DNA of 64,000 nucleotides, from contig NZ_JACJTB010000025.1 in NCBI RefSeq assembly GCF_014698475.1, positions 25,775 through 89,774 on the forward strand, written 5' to 3'. Both the position numbers and the translations under genes were made by a program. Shown piece after piece: positions 1 through 7,501 of this stretch. Under the pieces are notes generated by a model, which was not told the origin of the DNA, searched no databases, and saw only the letters and a list, made by a program, of their open reading frames with translations. Numbering within the stretch: position 1 is the stretch's first letter; every line of letters starts with the position of its first letter. This DNA is from Nostoc spongiaeforme FACHB-130. Lineage in GTDB: Bacteria; Cyanobacteriota; Cyanobacteriia; Cyanobacteriales; Nostocaceae.

Positions 1-521
1 GCATGAGAAACATTACTATGTAACTCTAATCGGCGTTTTTCGGCTGTGAGGTTAGCACAAATGTTACTAAGTTCTGTATTAGTTTGCTCTAGTGTTTGAA
101 TAGTATTTTTCAGGTTATTAGTTTCAGCTTCTAATTGCTTTTTTTGTCCGGCAAAATTACTTAATTCTCGATGCAGACTATCTCTTTGATTGCGAGATTC
201 GGAAATTTGATTTTGCAGTTTTTGGTTCTCAGCATATAACAAGTTATGATGTTCTTCAATTTGTTTGATTTCTCTGTAAATGCGATTTTTTAAAGATTCT
301 TGCTCTTTAATGCGTTTACGTAAGGTCGTTAACACCAGCAGTTCATGATGTCTCCGGCGCTTATCGACAAATAATGCGGCGGTATATGTAGCAAGGACAG
401 TAATTATGCCTGTTAAGAAAGCTTGACCAAAATTCCAATTAGGAACCAGACTAAGCCCAAAACTTACACTAAAGGCAACTACACCTAGAAGAAATCGATT
501 ACTGACCATTACTGCTTGCAT
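1..521 (-). CDS. Membrane-anchored coiled-coil protein, C-terminus outside window
   Basis: The reading frame starts at ATG 521-519 and runs open to the window edge, giving 173 codons. Two hydrophobic segments (about residues 9-24 and 31-50) are followed by a basic KRRR stretch. A long charged region rich in E, Q, N, K and L with heptad spacing then reaches the edge and looks like a coiled coil. This suggests a small integral membrane protein with a cytoplasmic coiled-coil tail. I do not recognise a family. Because the C-terminus is missing, a downstream catalytic or binding domain cannot be excluded. Confidence 0.6.
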   Translation of the reverse strand, partial: MQAVMVSNRFLLGVVAFSVSFGLSLVPNWNFGQAFLTGIITVLATYTAALFVDKRRRHHELLVLTTLRKRIKEQESLKNRIYREIKQIEEHHNLLYAENQKLQNQISESRNQRDSLHRELSNFAGQKKQLEAETNNLKNTIQTLEQTNTELSNICANLTAEKRRLELHSNVSH

Positions 522-578
522 ATTGCTGGTGTGAATTCGTAATTAAGATTGAGGCTGAGGATCAGATTTATGAGGTAA

Positions 579-713
579 GAATTCAGGAGTCAGAATTCAG
601 AATGCAGAATGATTAATCAATATTGTTCTAGGTAGGGAGTCTAATAATTGAGAAGTATGAGTCATTATACTGTCTTCAATTCTGACTTGTGGATTCTGGA
701 TTCTGTATTCTTT
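579..713. repeat. Inverted GAATTC/CAGAAT-type dispersed repeat
   Basis: An arm rich in GAATTCAGGAGTCAGAAT (580-612) faces an inverted arm rich in ATTCTGACTTGTGGATTCTG (672-709). The same wording recurs at 3622-3703 and in a short form near 40714. This is a dispersed palindromic repeat typical of Nostocales intergenic DNA. Its right arm forms the last codons of the neighbouring ATPase gene. Confidence 0.6.
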
Positions 714-2040
714 CATTATTAGTTGTACCAAAGAGAGATAAATCTGCTTTTAAAAAATCAATAAATTGTCGTGCTGTGCGTCCAGAACGGCCATTATGAC
801 GGGTTGCCCACTGTAATGCTTGATATTCTAAATCTTCTGGGCTGAGATTAATTTTGGCTCGCGACGCTAAATGACGAATAATTGTTAAATAAGTATTTTG
901 ATTTGCTGGCTCAAAGGTTAATGTCAGACCAAAGCGATCGCTAAATGATAACTTCTCTTGCATCGTATCCCAAGCATGGATTTCTTCATTATCCTTGGGG
1001 GTGGGTCTATCAGCGAAATACTCTCGAATGAGGTGGCGGCGGTTGGAGGTAGCGTAGACAACTACATTTTGCGGTCGTGCTGTTAAGTTACCTTCTAAAA
1101 CTACTTTAAGAGCTTTAAAAGCGTCGTCATCTTCCTCAAAGGAGAGGTCATCGACAAAAATGATAAATTTTTGTGGCAACCCGCGTAACTGTTCGACAAT
1201 TTTTGGTAAATCATGTAAATCAGATTTGCCAACTTCTAGTAGACGTAGGTTGCGATCGCTATACTCATTCAACAAAGATTTGACTAAAGAAGATTTCCCC
1301 GAACCGCGACTACCATAAAGTAATACATGCAATGCTGTTTCACCCGCTAGTAAAAACTCTGTATTTTTCAGCAAAGCATCTCGCTGCCATTCATAACCCA
1401 CCAGTGTACTTAACTTAATGGGGTCAGGATAAGGAATACCAACAAACTGTCCATCTTGCCAACGCAAGGCGCGATACTCAGCAAATAAACCTACACCAAA
1501 TTTTTGATAATAAGCGGCTAATTCTTCCACCGCATCAGCCCAATTTTCCCAATCTGGCAAATGCAGGGTTTGGTTGCTGCTATGATTGTGTTCTTGATAC
1601 CAAACTACAGGCGAAACTGGCAAATGAGTTACAGCTTGTACCCACTCGCTGAGAGATGCTGTACTGCATTCATAAAGACTTTGTAAGATGTGTAAATCAT
1701 GTTTAGCGGCTGCAACTAAAGCTGGGGGTAATTCCTGGAAGTCTTGTTGCTGCGCCAGTTGGCTAAAGGGATTTTCCGCCAGGAGTATTTGGGAAATTAA
1801 ATGGTCTTCCCAATTTTGACGGCTTGCGGCTAAGGCGTGGAAGTAATTGCCATAGGCTTGCAGACAACTCCTGCCATCGGCATCAGTGTAACGTATTGCT
1901 TGCAACAGTTCCAGAAAGGCGATCGCGGCTTCGCTCTGGAGGACAGATTGGTAAAGTAAAAGAGATGCTGCTTGACGCTGGAGGAATTGCACCTGGGCAT
2001 AGGACGAAGTACTTGCCGTTGGCATTGCGGGAATATCCAT
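676..2040 (-). CDS. DUF815-family AAA+ ATPase
   Basis: This 454-residue protein resembles the DUF815 (COG2607) predicted ATPases. A helical N-terminal part of about 210 residues precedes a P-loop (YGSRGSGKSS, about residues 242-251) and a Walker B strand ending in two Asp (FIIFVDD, about 292-298). The ATG at 2040 is preferred over the TTG one codon upstream. The family's substrate is unknown; it is a likely cytoplasmic remodelling or DNA-associated NTPase. The last dozen residues (RIQNPESTSQN region) are encoded by the dispersed repeat at 672-709, so the native C-terminus has probably been replaced. Confidence 0.85.
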   Translation of the reverse strand: MDIPAMPTASTSSYAQVQFLQRQAASLLLYQSVLQSEAAIAFLELLQAIRYTDADGRSCLQAYGNYFHALAASRQNWEDHLISQILLAENPFSQLAQQQDFQELPPALVAAAKHDLHILQSLYECSTASLSEWVQAVTHLPVSPVVWYQEHNHSSNQTLHLPDWENWADAVEELAAYYQKFGVGLFAEYRALRWQDGQFVGIPYPDPIKLSTLVGYEWQRDALLKNTEFLLAGETALHVLLYGSRGSGKSSLVKSLLNEYSDRNLRLLEVGKSDLHDLPKIVEQLRGLPQKFIIFVDDLSFEEDDDAFKALKVVLEGNLTARPQNVVVYATSNRRHLIREYFADRPTPKDNEEIHAWDTMQEKLSFSDRFGLTLTFEPANQNTYLTIIRHLASRAKINLSPEDLEYQALQWATRHNGRSGRTARQFIDFLKADLSLFGTTNNERIQNPESTSQN

Positions 2041-2127
2041 CAATCAACTAGGTGAGATAGCTAAATAGCTATGGTAAATTGTCTGCCGACCTTGGCTGTA
2101 AAGTCAAAATCTACATAGGTTTTAACA

Positions 2128-2445
2128 ATGAATTTAGGTATAATTGCTGCTTTTGCCTACGGTATCTTCGCAATTGTTGGTGGAATTATTGGCTACGTGC
2201 AAGCGCGTAGTCTGGTTTCACTTTTGAGTGGTGGTGTTAGTGGTTTGTTACTGATTTTGTTTGCTTACTGGCACTTGCAAGGGCAACCTTGGGGTTTAAC
2301 TTTAGCTGCTTGTGTAGCTGGGGTTTTGGTGGTTGTGTTTGCTTTGAGGTTTGCCAAGACACGCAAGTTTATGCCTGCGGGACTAATGATTGTTTTAGGG
2401 GCGCTGGCGCTGGTGTTGATGGTGCATCAGTTGGTGGTTAAATAA
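2128..2445 (+). CDS. TMEM14-family small membrane protein
   Basis: This 105-residue protein consists almost entirely of four hydrophobic segments with glycine-rich turns (GGIIGY, GGVSGLL) and a basic FAKTRKFMPAG loop before the last helix. That pattern matches the TMEM14/UPF0136 family. Cyanobacterial and plastid members have been linked to fatty-acid export from the plastid (FAX proteins), but transport by this protein is inference. It is divergent from the DUF815 gene with an 87-bp gap, so the two may share a promoter region. Confidence 0.85.
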   Translation: MNLGIIAAFAYGIFAIVGGIIGYVQARSLVSLLSGGVSGLLLILFAYWHLQGQPWGLTLAACVAGVLVVVFALRFAKTRKFMPAGLMIVLGALALVLMVHQLVVK

Positions 2446-2549
2446 CATATAGATGAGTCTCCTGTTGTAGTACATTTATATTATTGTATAGCTGTGGCGA
2501 TCGCTACAAATACTTTGATCAGGAAACATCTATTTATTTGAATGTCTAA

Positions 2550-3404
2550 ATGCGACGAGACTCAATTTTTTATAAACTATTCCAACAATACCCTAGTTTA
2601 TTATTTGAACTATTGACAAACCCACCAGCAAATGCAGATGAATATAAATTTGACTCAGTGGCTGTCAAAGAACCCAAATTTGAAATTGATGGCGTATTCC
2701 TTCCACCAGAAAGCGTCAGTCAGGGTGTAGTGTATTTTTGCGAAGTGCAATTCCAGAAAGACGAAAGGCTGTATGAACGGGTATTTGCTGAATCAGCATT
2801 ATATTTCTACCGCAACCGCGACAGATTCGGTGATTGGCAAGCAGTGATTATTTACCCATCGTGTAGCATAGAACAAAGTGATACTTATCCTTATCGAGCC
2901 TGGCTCAATAGCGACCAATTACATCGGGTATATTTGGATGAATTGGGTGATATTCGTGCTTTACCAATTTGGGTAGCATTGATGGTGTTGACAACGATAG
3001 ATGAAGAAATTGCACCCTCCGAAGCCAGATATTTGGTAGAGCGTTCAGCAACTGAGCAACCAGAAACCACCAGTCGCGCCATAATTGAGTTAGTCACAAC
3101 AATCATGGTGTATAAGTTTGAGCAACTCAGCCGCACAGAGGTAGAAGCAATGCTAGGAATTACACTCAAGGAAACACAAGTTTACCGAGAAATTATAGAA
3201 GAAGGAGAACAAAGAGGAAGAACCGCAGGAGAGCGATCGCTTGTTCTGCGTCAACTAACTCGTCGTGTGGGAGAATTATCTCAAGATGTGCGTGAACAAG
3301 TGGAAACTCTCTCCCTAGAACAATTAGAAAATTTGGGCGTAGCATTGTTAGATTTTACCAGTATGGCTGATTTACTCTCTTGGTTAGCAGCCGCCTCAAA
3401 GTAA
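2550..3404 (+). CDS. Rpn-family/DUF2887 PD-(D/E)XK nuclease-like protein
   Basis: The 284-residue protein begins MRRDSIFYKLFQQYPSLLFE, the hallmark of the cyanobacterial DUF2887 branch of Rpn/transposase-associated nucleases. A PD-(D/E)XK-like core is visible as FEIDGVFLP followed by VYFCEVQFQKD (an E-x-Q motif), where the family places its metal-binding residues. The C-terminal third (EEGEQRGR... LSQDVREQVETLSLEQLENLG) is helical and resembles the DUF4351 tail often found in these proteins. Members occur in many copies per cyanobacterial genome and are presumed mobile-element derived. No inverted repeats or target duplications flank it here. Confidence 0.85.
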   Translation: MRRDSIFYKLFQQYPSLLFELLTNPPANADEYKFDSVAVKEPKFEIDGVFLPPESVSQGVVYFCEVQFQKDERLYERVFAESALYFYRNRDRFGDWQAVIIYPSCSIEQSDTYPYRAWLNSDQLHRVYLDELGDIRALPIWVALMVLTTIDEEIAPSEARYLVERSATEQPETTSRAIIELVTTIMVYKFEQLSRTEVEAMLGITLKETQVYREIIEEGEQRGRTAGERSLVLRQLTRRVGELSQDVREQVETLSLEQLENLGVALLDFTSMADLLSWLAAASK

Positions 3405-3451
3405 AAGTAAGTATTGTGAAAAACTTAGCTTGTTGCTGAATGTCATAAATA

Positions 3452-3622
3452 ATGACTAATATTTGGCTGGAAAAAAGTCATCATCCTTTTGCCAAAGTAT
3501 CCGGTTTTGCTGATTCAGCAGTGATAAATAAAAATAAGATTGCATGTAATTTTGATAGTTTTGGGTACAGTCGAGAGCTTACCCATTCAGCAACCGGGGT
3601 TTGTGCGTTCATATTCAAGTAG
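3452..3622 (+). CDS. Possible small peptide (56 aa), weak
   Basis: An ATG-initiated frame encodes 56 residues. The C-terminal half holds two Cys plus five Ser/Thr (KIACNFDSFGYS then HSATGVCAFIFK). It is on the same strand as, and about 780 bp upstream of, the LanK/LanY-like pair, so it is listed as a weak candidate precursor peptide. Against this, no good ribosome binding site precedes the ATG, the frame ends in a dispersed repeat, and random short frames are common here. Confidence 0.2.
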   Translation: MTNIWLEKSHHPFAKVSGFADSAVINKNKIACNFDSFGYSRELTHSATGVCAFIFK

Positions 3623-3703
3623 GAATTCAGTAACCAAGAGTCAGAAGTCAGAAATAATTATTCAGCACAATATTCTGATGTCTGAATTCTGACTCGTGAA
3701 TTT
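3622..3703. repeat. Palindromic dispersed repeat
   Basis: The left arm (3622-3653, GGAATTCAGTAACCAAGAGT onward) is the imperfect reverse complement of the right arm (3672-3703). The AT-rich middle would form a loop. It belongs to the same family as the repeat at 579-713. Confidence 0.6.
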
Positions 3704-4400
3704 TTACATATCACTTTGGTAAATTCTGCATATATTATTTCAATCTCATTTCAGGAATAATTAACCTCCTGAATTATTTCTGCATCCTAATATTTCAGTA
3801 ATATCCATCTTGAGACAGTTATTTATAGATAAGTCTTAAATTATTGCTGTGAATGGATGAGTTACCTTAGTCATCAGGTTTATTTACTTCACGACAATGA
3901 AGCAACTAATAAATCATGTCTTTGGTGTTAATGAATATTTATGCTGATATTTAAATTCACTCAAAAGAGATGTAGTAATCAGGTATTAATAAACGCTAGA
4001 ATTCATACATGGTAATATTTTTACCGATTTATCTGTTATCGAATTTAATAATTCTAACGTTGTTAGATTCAGAAGAAATTGGCAATCAGTAATTTAAATG
4101 ATTTTTTGTTTTTTTGTTAAATCAGAAAATATCACTGCAACAAATAAGGCTAGTAATTTCCGTTAGTATATATTATGATTTTAAAGATTTGATAGTAAGC
4201 AATGGTAATTTTTAAAGCAAAAATAAAGTTATTGATGCCATTTTGGCAGTTCTAAGTATCAGAAATAAGATATTAGTGGAGAAGAAAGAATAATTGATTT
4301 TTAGATACTTATAGTTATCTACTTAAATTTCTCAAGTAACAATAATCCTGAAAATAAGTAATTGATTATCTCAGCAATTTTACGAAATAGGAAATCAAAT

Positions 4401-5639
4401 ATGTTATTACCATTATCTTCTCAAAATGTTACCCAGTATCTGCACGCAGCAGGGTTGTGTAGCTTAGAAGATGGCAATTTAGACTTATCTCAGTTGCCAG
4501 GAAGTAGCAAAAAGAATTTCAATTTACTAGTGACTCTGGGAAATAATCAGCAACTGCTAATTAAACAAGAACAGCGCCAGGAAAATGCGGGAAACCTGCA
4601 TGAGTTTTTTAATGAATGGCTATTTCATCAATTACTCAAGCAGTTTCCAGTTTTAGGTAATATTGTAGCGATCGCATCATTAGTAGTACATTATGATGAG
4701 GAAAATTCCCTTCTTGTCCGCAATTATTTAAGTGAATATCTGGAATTAGGTAGCTTTTATCAACATCACCATAGCTTTCCTACAGAGATAGCCACTGCTA
4801 TTGGTACAACAATAGCAGCTTTGCATCGCGCGACTTTCCAGCGCCGCGAATATCGTGATTTTATGGCTACAGCGCCACAAGGACAGTATCGCTATAACTT
4901 TTACAACCCAGCGCAGGGTATAGAATCACTAACACCAGATATTTTTGGTGCTGTGCCGAAATCAGCATGGCAATTTTATAGTGTTTATCAGCGTGATGAG
5001 AGTTTAGAATCTGCGATCGCAGATTTAGCTTATGAGTGGAAACCTTGCTGTTTAACTCACAACGATTTGACGTTAAACAATATTTTGTTACATTCCCGTT
5101 GGGATAAATTAGACAACTGCTTAGTACGCCTCATAGACTGGGAAGCCTGCGCTTGGGGAGATCCAGCATTTGATTTAGGTACTTTAATCGCCAGTTATTT
5201 AAATATTTGGCTTTCTAGCTTAGTTGTCGATGTCACACTGGAATTAGAGGAATCCTTACAGTTAGCAATCATCCCACTAGAAGCGATTCAACCTTCATTA
5301 TTAACTTTAATTCAAGCTTATCTCAATACCTTTCCCGCTATTTTAGAACACCGCCCAGACTTTGTAGAGCGTGTCATCCAGTTTGCTGGGTTAGGACTGA
5401 TTCACCACATTCAAGCAAAAATTAACTATCAGCAGCAATTTTGTAATACTGATATGTGTACCCTACAAGTAGCACAGAATTTGCTAACCATGCCAGAAAA
5501 ATCTGTACACACGGTTTTCGGTGTTACTCAAGCAGAAATTATCCAACCGATGGCTACACAGCATCAGCTTACCCAACCGCAAAAATCACAAAAATTAATC
5601 CCCTTATATTACGAAAAAACCCGTTTACGCGGCTGTTAA
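4401..5639 (+). CDS. APH-fold phosphotransferase, LanK-like kinase candidate
   Basis: This 412-residue protein has the aminoglycoside phosphotransferase/choline kinase fold. The N-lobe lysine is in LLIKQEQ (about K55). The catalytic loop LTHNDLTLNN gives H220, D222 and N227. The metal-binding Asp is in LIDWEACAWGDPAFDLG (about D246). ATG 4401 is preferred over TTG 4362 because of the conventional codon. It lies 43 bp upstream of a HopA1-family gene with a terminator after that gene, so the two form a unit. In class V lanthipeptide pathways (lexapeptide LxmK/LxmY) an APH-like kinase phosphorylates Ser/Thr of a precursor and a HopA1-like lyase eliminates the phosphate. That role here is inference; an ordinary small-molecule kinase is the alternative. 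Confidence 0.8.
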   Translation: MLLPLSSQNVTQYLHAAGLCSLEDGNLDLSQLPGSSKKNFNLLVTLGNNQQLLIKQEQRQENAGNLHEFFNEWLFHQLLKQFPVLGNIVAIASLVVHYDEENSLLVRNYLSEYLELGSFYQHHHSFPTEIATAIGTTIAALHRATFQRREYRDFMATAPQGQYRYNFYNPAQGIESLTPDIFGAVPKSAWQFYSVYQRDESLESAIADLAYEWKPCCLTHNDLTLNNILLHSRWDKLDNCLVRLIDWEACAWGDPAFDLGTLIASYLNIWLSSLVVDVTLELEESLQLAIIPLEAIQPSLLTLIQAYLNTFPAILEHRPDFVERVIQFAGLGLIHHIQAKINYQQQFCNTDMCTLQVAQNLLTMPEKSVHTVFGVTQAEIIQPMATQHQLTQPQKSQKLIPLYYEKTRLRGC

Positions 5640-5682
5640 AAATTTGCCCTTTCTCTTCATCTCCCCTATCTCCCCACTCCAA

Positions 5683-6768
5683 ATGCTAGACACCTCTACC
5701 AACCCTCTGTTAAATTCTCTGTTTGATATTGCGAAAAATATCCAGATAGAATCTAACTTTTCCATTCATCATCCTGAGTATCAAACTTTTGCCTTACCAG
5801 CGAAGGTAGCAGAAAGATTTCGGCAAAATTCTGCGGCGTTACAGCAAAAATATCTGACTTTGCTACTGCGTAATTTCCTCTATGGAATTTATTACAACGG
5901 TTCTTTGCAAAATGCGTTAGCGGTGAATGCTGATACGCCTCATTGCTTACCACAGCAAAATTTAGCGAACCATTCTCATTTGGGTATTGATTGGGAATTT
6001 TACGCCCAACTGCACGCGAATAACCACGGTAAAGGATATTTTGATTCTAGTTGGCAAGTGTTACGTCAGGAACCTGATGGAAGTATGGCGGTAACAAAAT
6101 CTGGTTTGACATTGTATATTGAACCAGATTGCCATCTCAAACCTCACAGCAAATCTGCTAAACCGGGTGAGTCAGTGTCCATTTGGATGCCAAAAAATCA
6201 TTTGCAAAATGGCTGTTACGTGGCGGTAAGTGATGTAGGACAAGAACAGCAGAGTGTAGATGCAGAATTGGGAACCGGCAGAATTTATTTTAATATTACG
6301 GCAGATGGAGCGATCGCACTCATGGATAGTCTGACGCAACAACTTAACCAAGCATCTCTTCCTTTTACCTTTCAAGTACTTTACAATCCTAGAGCCTACG
6401 GACGCTACGACTCCGGCTTACTTTACTTTGAACGGGAAGACTACCCAACCATTCACCAAATTCTCCAGGCTGTCTATAAAGAACATCAATCGCATTTTCA
6501 GCCAGAAATACCTTTATTTACCAAATTTTTAGCCCCAGGCTTAAGTTTAGCGGAAGAACCAATTCAAAAATTCGCCATTCAAGAAACTTTTGGGATGAAT
6601 CGTTGCCAAATTGTCGCTCATGCTTTACTGGAAGTATGGCAAAAAGGTAAAGATGCCATAGAAGAACGAATGAACTCTATTGAGAAACACTTTGCACTCC
6701 ACTCAGTTGACTTACAACGCCCGTACTTAAATCCTAGTTCTGAAGATATATATTACCCCTTAAATTGA
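5683..6768 (+). CDS. HopA1-family protein, LanY-like lyase candidate
   Basis: The 361-residue protein matches the cyanobacterial branch of the HopA1 (type III effector-like) family. Family-typical stretches are YLTLLLRNFLYGIYYNGS near residue 60, the GKGYFDSSWQVL region near 115, ALMDSLTQQLN near 210, GRYDSGLLYFE near 245 and ETFGMNRCQIVAHALLE near 310. It ends at LQRPYLNPSSEDIYYPLN. ATG 5683 is chosen over TTG 5644, whose frame reads through a CT-rich repeat. HopA1-like proteins act as phospho-Ser/Thr lyases in class V lanthipeptide synthesis, which fits the kinase immediately upstream. No type III secretion genes are present, so an effector role is unlikely. Confidence 0.85.
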   Translation: MLDTSTNPLLNSLFDIAKNIQIESNFSIHHPEYQTFALPAKVAERFRQNSAALQQKYLTLLLRNFLYGIYYNGSLQNALAVNADTPHCLPQQNLANHSHLGIDWEFYAQLHANNHGKGYFDSSWQVLRQEPDGSMAVTKSGLTLYIEPDCHLKPHSKSAKPGESVSIWMPKNHLQNGCYVAVSDVGQEQQSVDAELGTGRIYFNITADGAIALMDSLTQQLNQASLPFTFQVLYNPRAYGRYDSGLLYFEREDYPTIHQILQAVYKEHQSHFQPEIPLFTKFLAPGLSLAEEPIQKFAIQETFGMNRCQIVAHALLEVWQKGKDAIEERMNSIEKHFALHSVDLQRPYLNPSSEDIYYPLN

Positions 6769-6802
6769 TAACTCTCTTTATGACAGTGAGATAATTTGAT
6801 AT

Positions 6803-6835
6803 GGCAGGTTATTCGCCTGCTATTTTGTTTTTTAA
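6803..6835 (+). terminator. Terminator after the kinase/HopA1 unit
   Basis: GCAGG and CCTGC (6804-6820) form a short hairpin followed by a long T-rich tract. It separates the kinase/HopA1 unit from the thioesterase gene. Confidence 0.6.
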
Positions 6836-6852
6836 TTTTTAATTGTACAAAA

Positions 6853-7299
6853 ATGTCTTTTATTTATAAACGTACTGTGCGCTTTGCAGATACTGATGCG
6901 GCGGGTGTAGTTTATTTCGCTAATGTTTTGAGCATTTGTCATGAAGCTTATGAAGCATCTCTCAACGCTTCAGGAATGAATCTCAAAGCTTTTTTTACTA
7001 AACCTTCAGTGGCTTTTCCAATTGTTCACGCCAATGTCGATTTTTTCCGACCAATGTATTGTGGAGATGAGTTAAATATTAGTTTAATTCCCCAAAAATT
7101 AAGTGCTGATAAATTTGAAATTGCTTACGAAATTACAATTGCTGATGTGTTAGTAGCTAAAGCCATTACTCGCCATGTTTGTATTGATATGAATAGTAGA
7201 ACTAAGCAAGAATTATCTGAAGAAATTATCCAATGGTTGGAAACGAACCGCCGAGACGCAGAGGGCGCGGAGAGGAGGAAATCAAGGGAGGTAATGTGA
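6853..7299 (+). CDS. 1,4-dihydroxy-2-naphthoyl-CoA thioesterase-like hotdog protein
   Basis: This 148-residue protein has the hotdog fold of the 4-hydroxybenzoyl-CoA/DHNA-CoA thioesterases. The segment [18 protein letters not shown] carries the conserved catalytic-loop Asp, and a helix with [18 protein letters not shown] follows. In cyanobacteria this enzyme releases DHNA from its CoA ester for phylloquinone synthesis. ATG 6853 is chosen because the upstream frame translates a terminator. The tail after WLETN ([16 protein letters not shown]) is encoded by a dispersed GC-rich repeat (7243-7285) and is not native to the fold. Confidence 0.85.
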   Translation: MSFIYKRTVRFADTDAAGVVYFANVLSICHEAYEASLNASGMNLKAFFTKPSVAFPIVHANVDFFRPMYCGDELNISLIPQKLSADKFEIAYEITIADVLVAKAITRHVCIDMNSRTKQELSEEIIQWLETNRRDAEGAERRKSREVM

Positions 7300-7336
7300 T
7301 AGTAATCCTCAATATCTCTCTCCCTTGTTTACAATG

Positions 7337-7470
7337 CTCAGTCCTGAGTGCTGAGTGCTGAGTAAGAAGAAAGAGGAAGGAAGTACTTCTGCACTATGGT
7401 AAAAGCCCCACCCCTTGTGGGTGGTCTTTTTAACTCAGCACTCAGCACTTTTAACTCAGCACTCTTCATC
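7337..7470. repeat. Inverted GTGCTGAGT repeats around a terminator
   Basis: Direct copies of GTGCTGAGTGCTGAGT (7346-7362) face inverted copies of ACTCAGCACT (from 7434). A terminator hairpin lies between them. Related words occur at 25237-25260 and 28930-28942. Confidence 0.55.
7408..7431 (+). terminator. Intergenic terminator
   Basis: CCACCC and GGGTGG form a stem with a CTTGT loop, followed by TCTTTTT. It lies between the convergent thioesterase and carotenoid oxygenase genes. Confidence 0.6.
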
Positions 7471-7501
7471 CCATCCTCCTTGTCTCTGTTACTACAGGTG
7501 A

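Larger units (their letters stand above)
3405..4400. other. AT-rich intergenic region upstream of the kinase/HopA1 pair
   Basis: This stretch of about 1 kb holds one weak small reading frame (3452-3622), a palindromic repeat (3622-3703), and then about 700 bp of very AT-rich DNA with no convincing gene. The promoter of the kinase/HopA1 unit presumably lies in its 3' part, but I cannot pick a clear -10/-35 pair. Confidence 0.5.

Noticed and set aside
2891..3169. Minus-strand frame inside the DUF2887 gene
   Set aside because: It is a shadow of the clearly coding plus strand.
5683..6768. Type III secretion effector
   Set aside because: The HopA1 name comes from a Pseudomonas effector, but there are no secretion or chaperone genes here and the kinase partner points to peptide modification.
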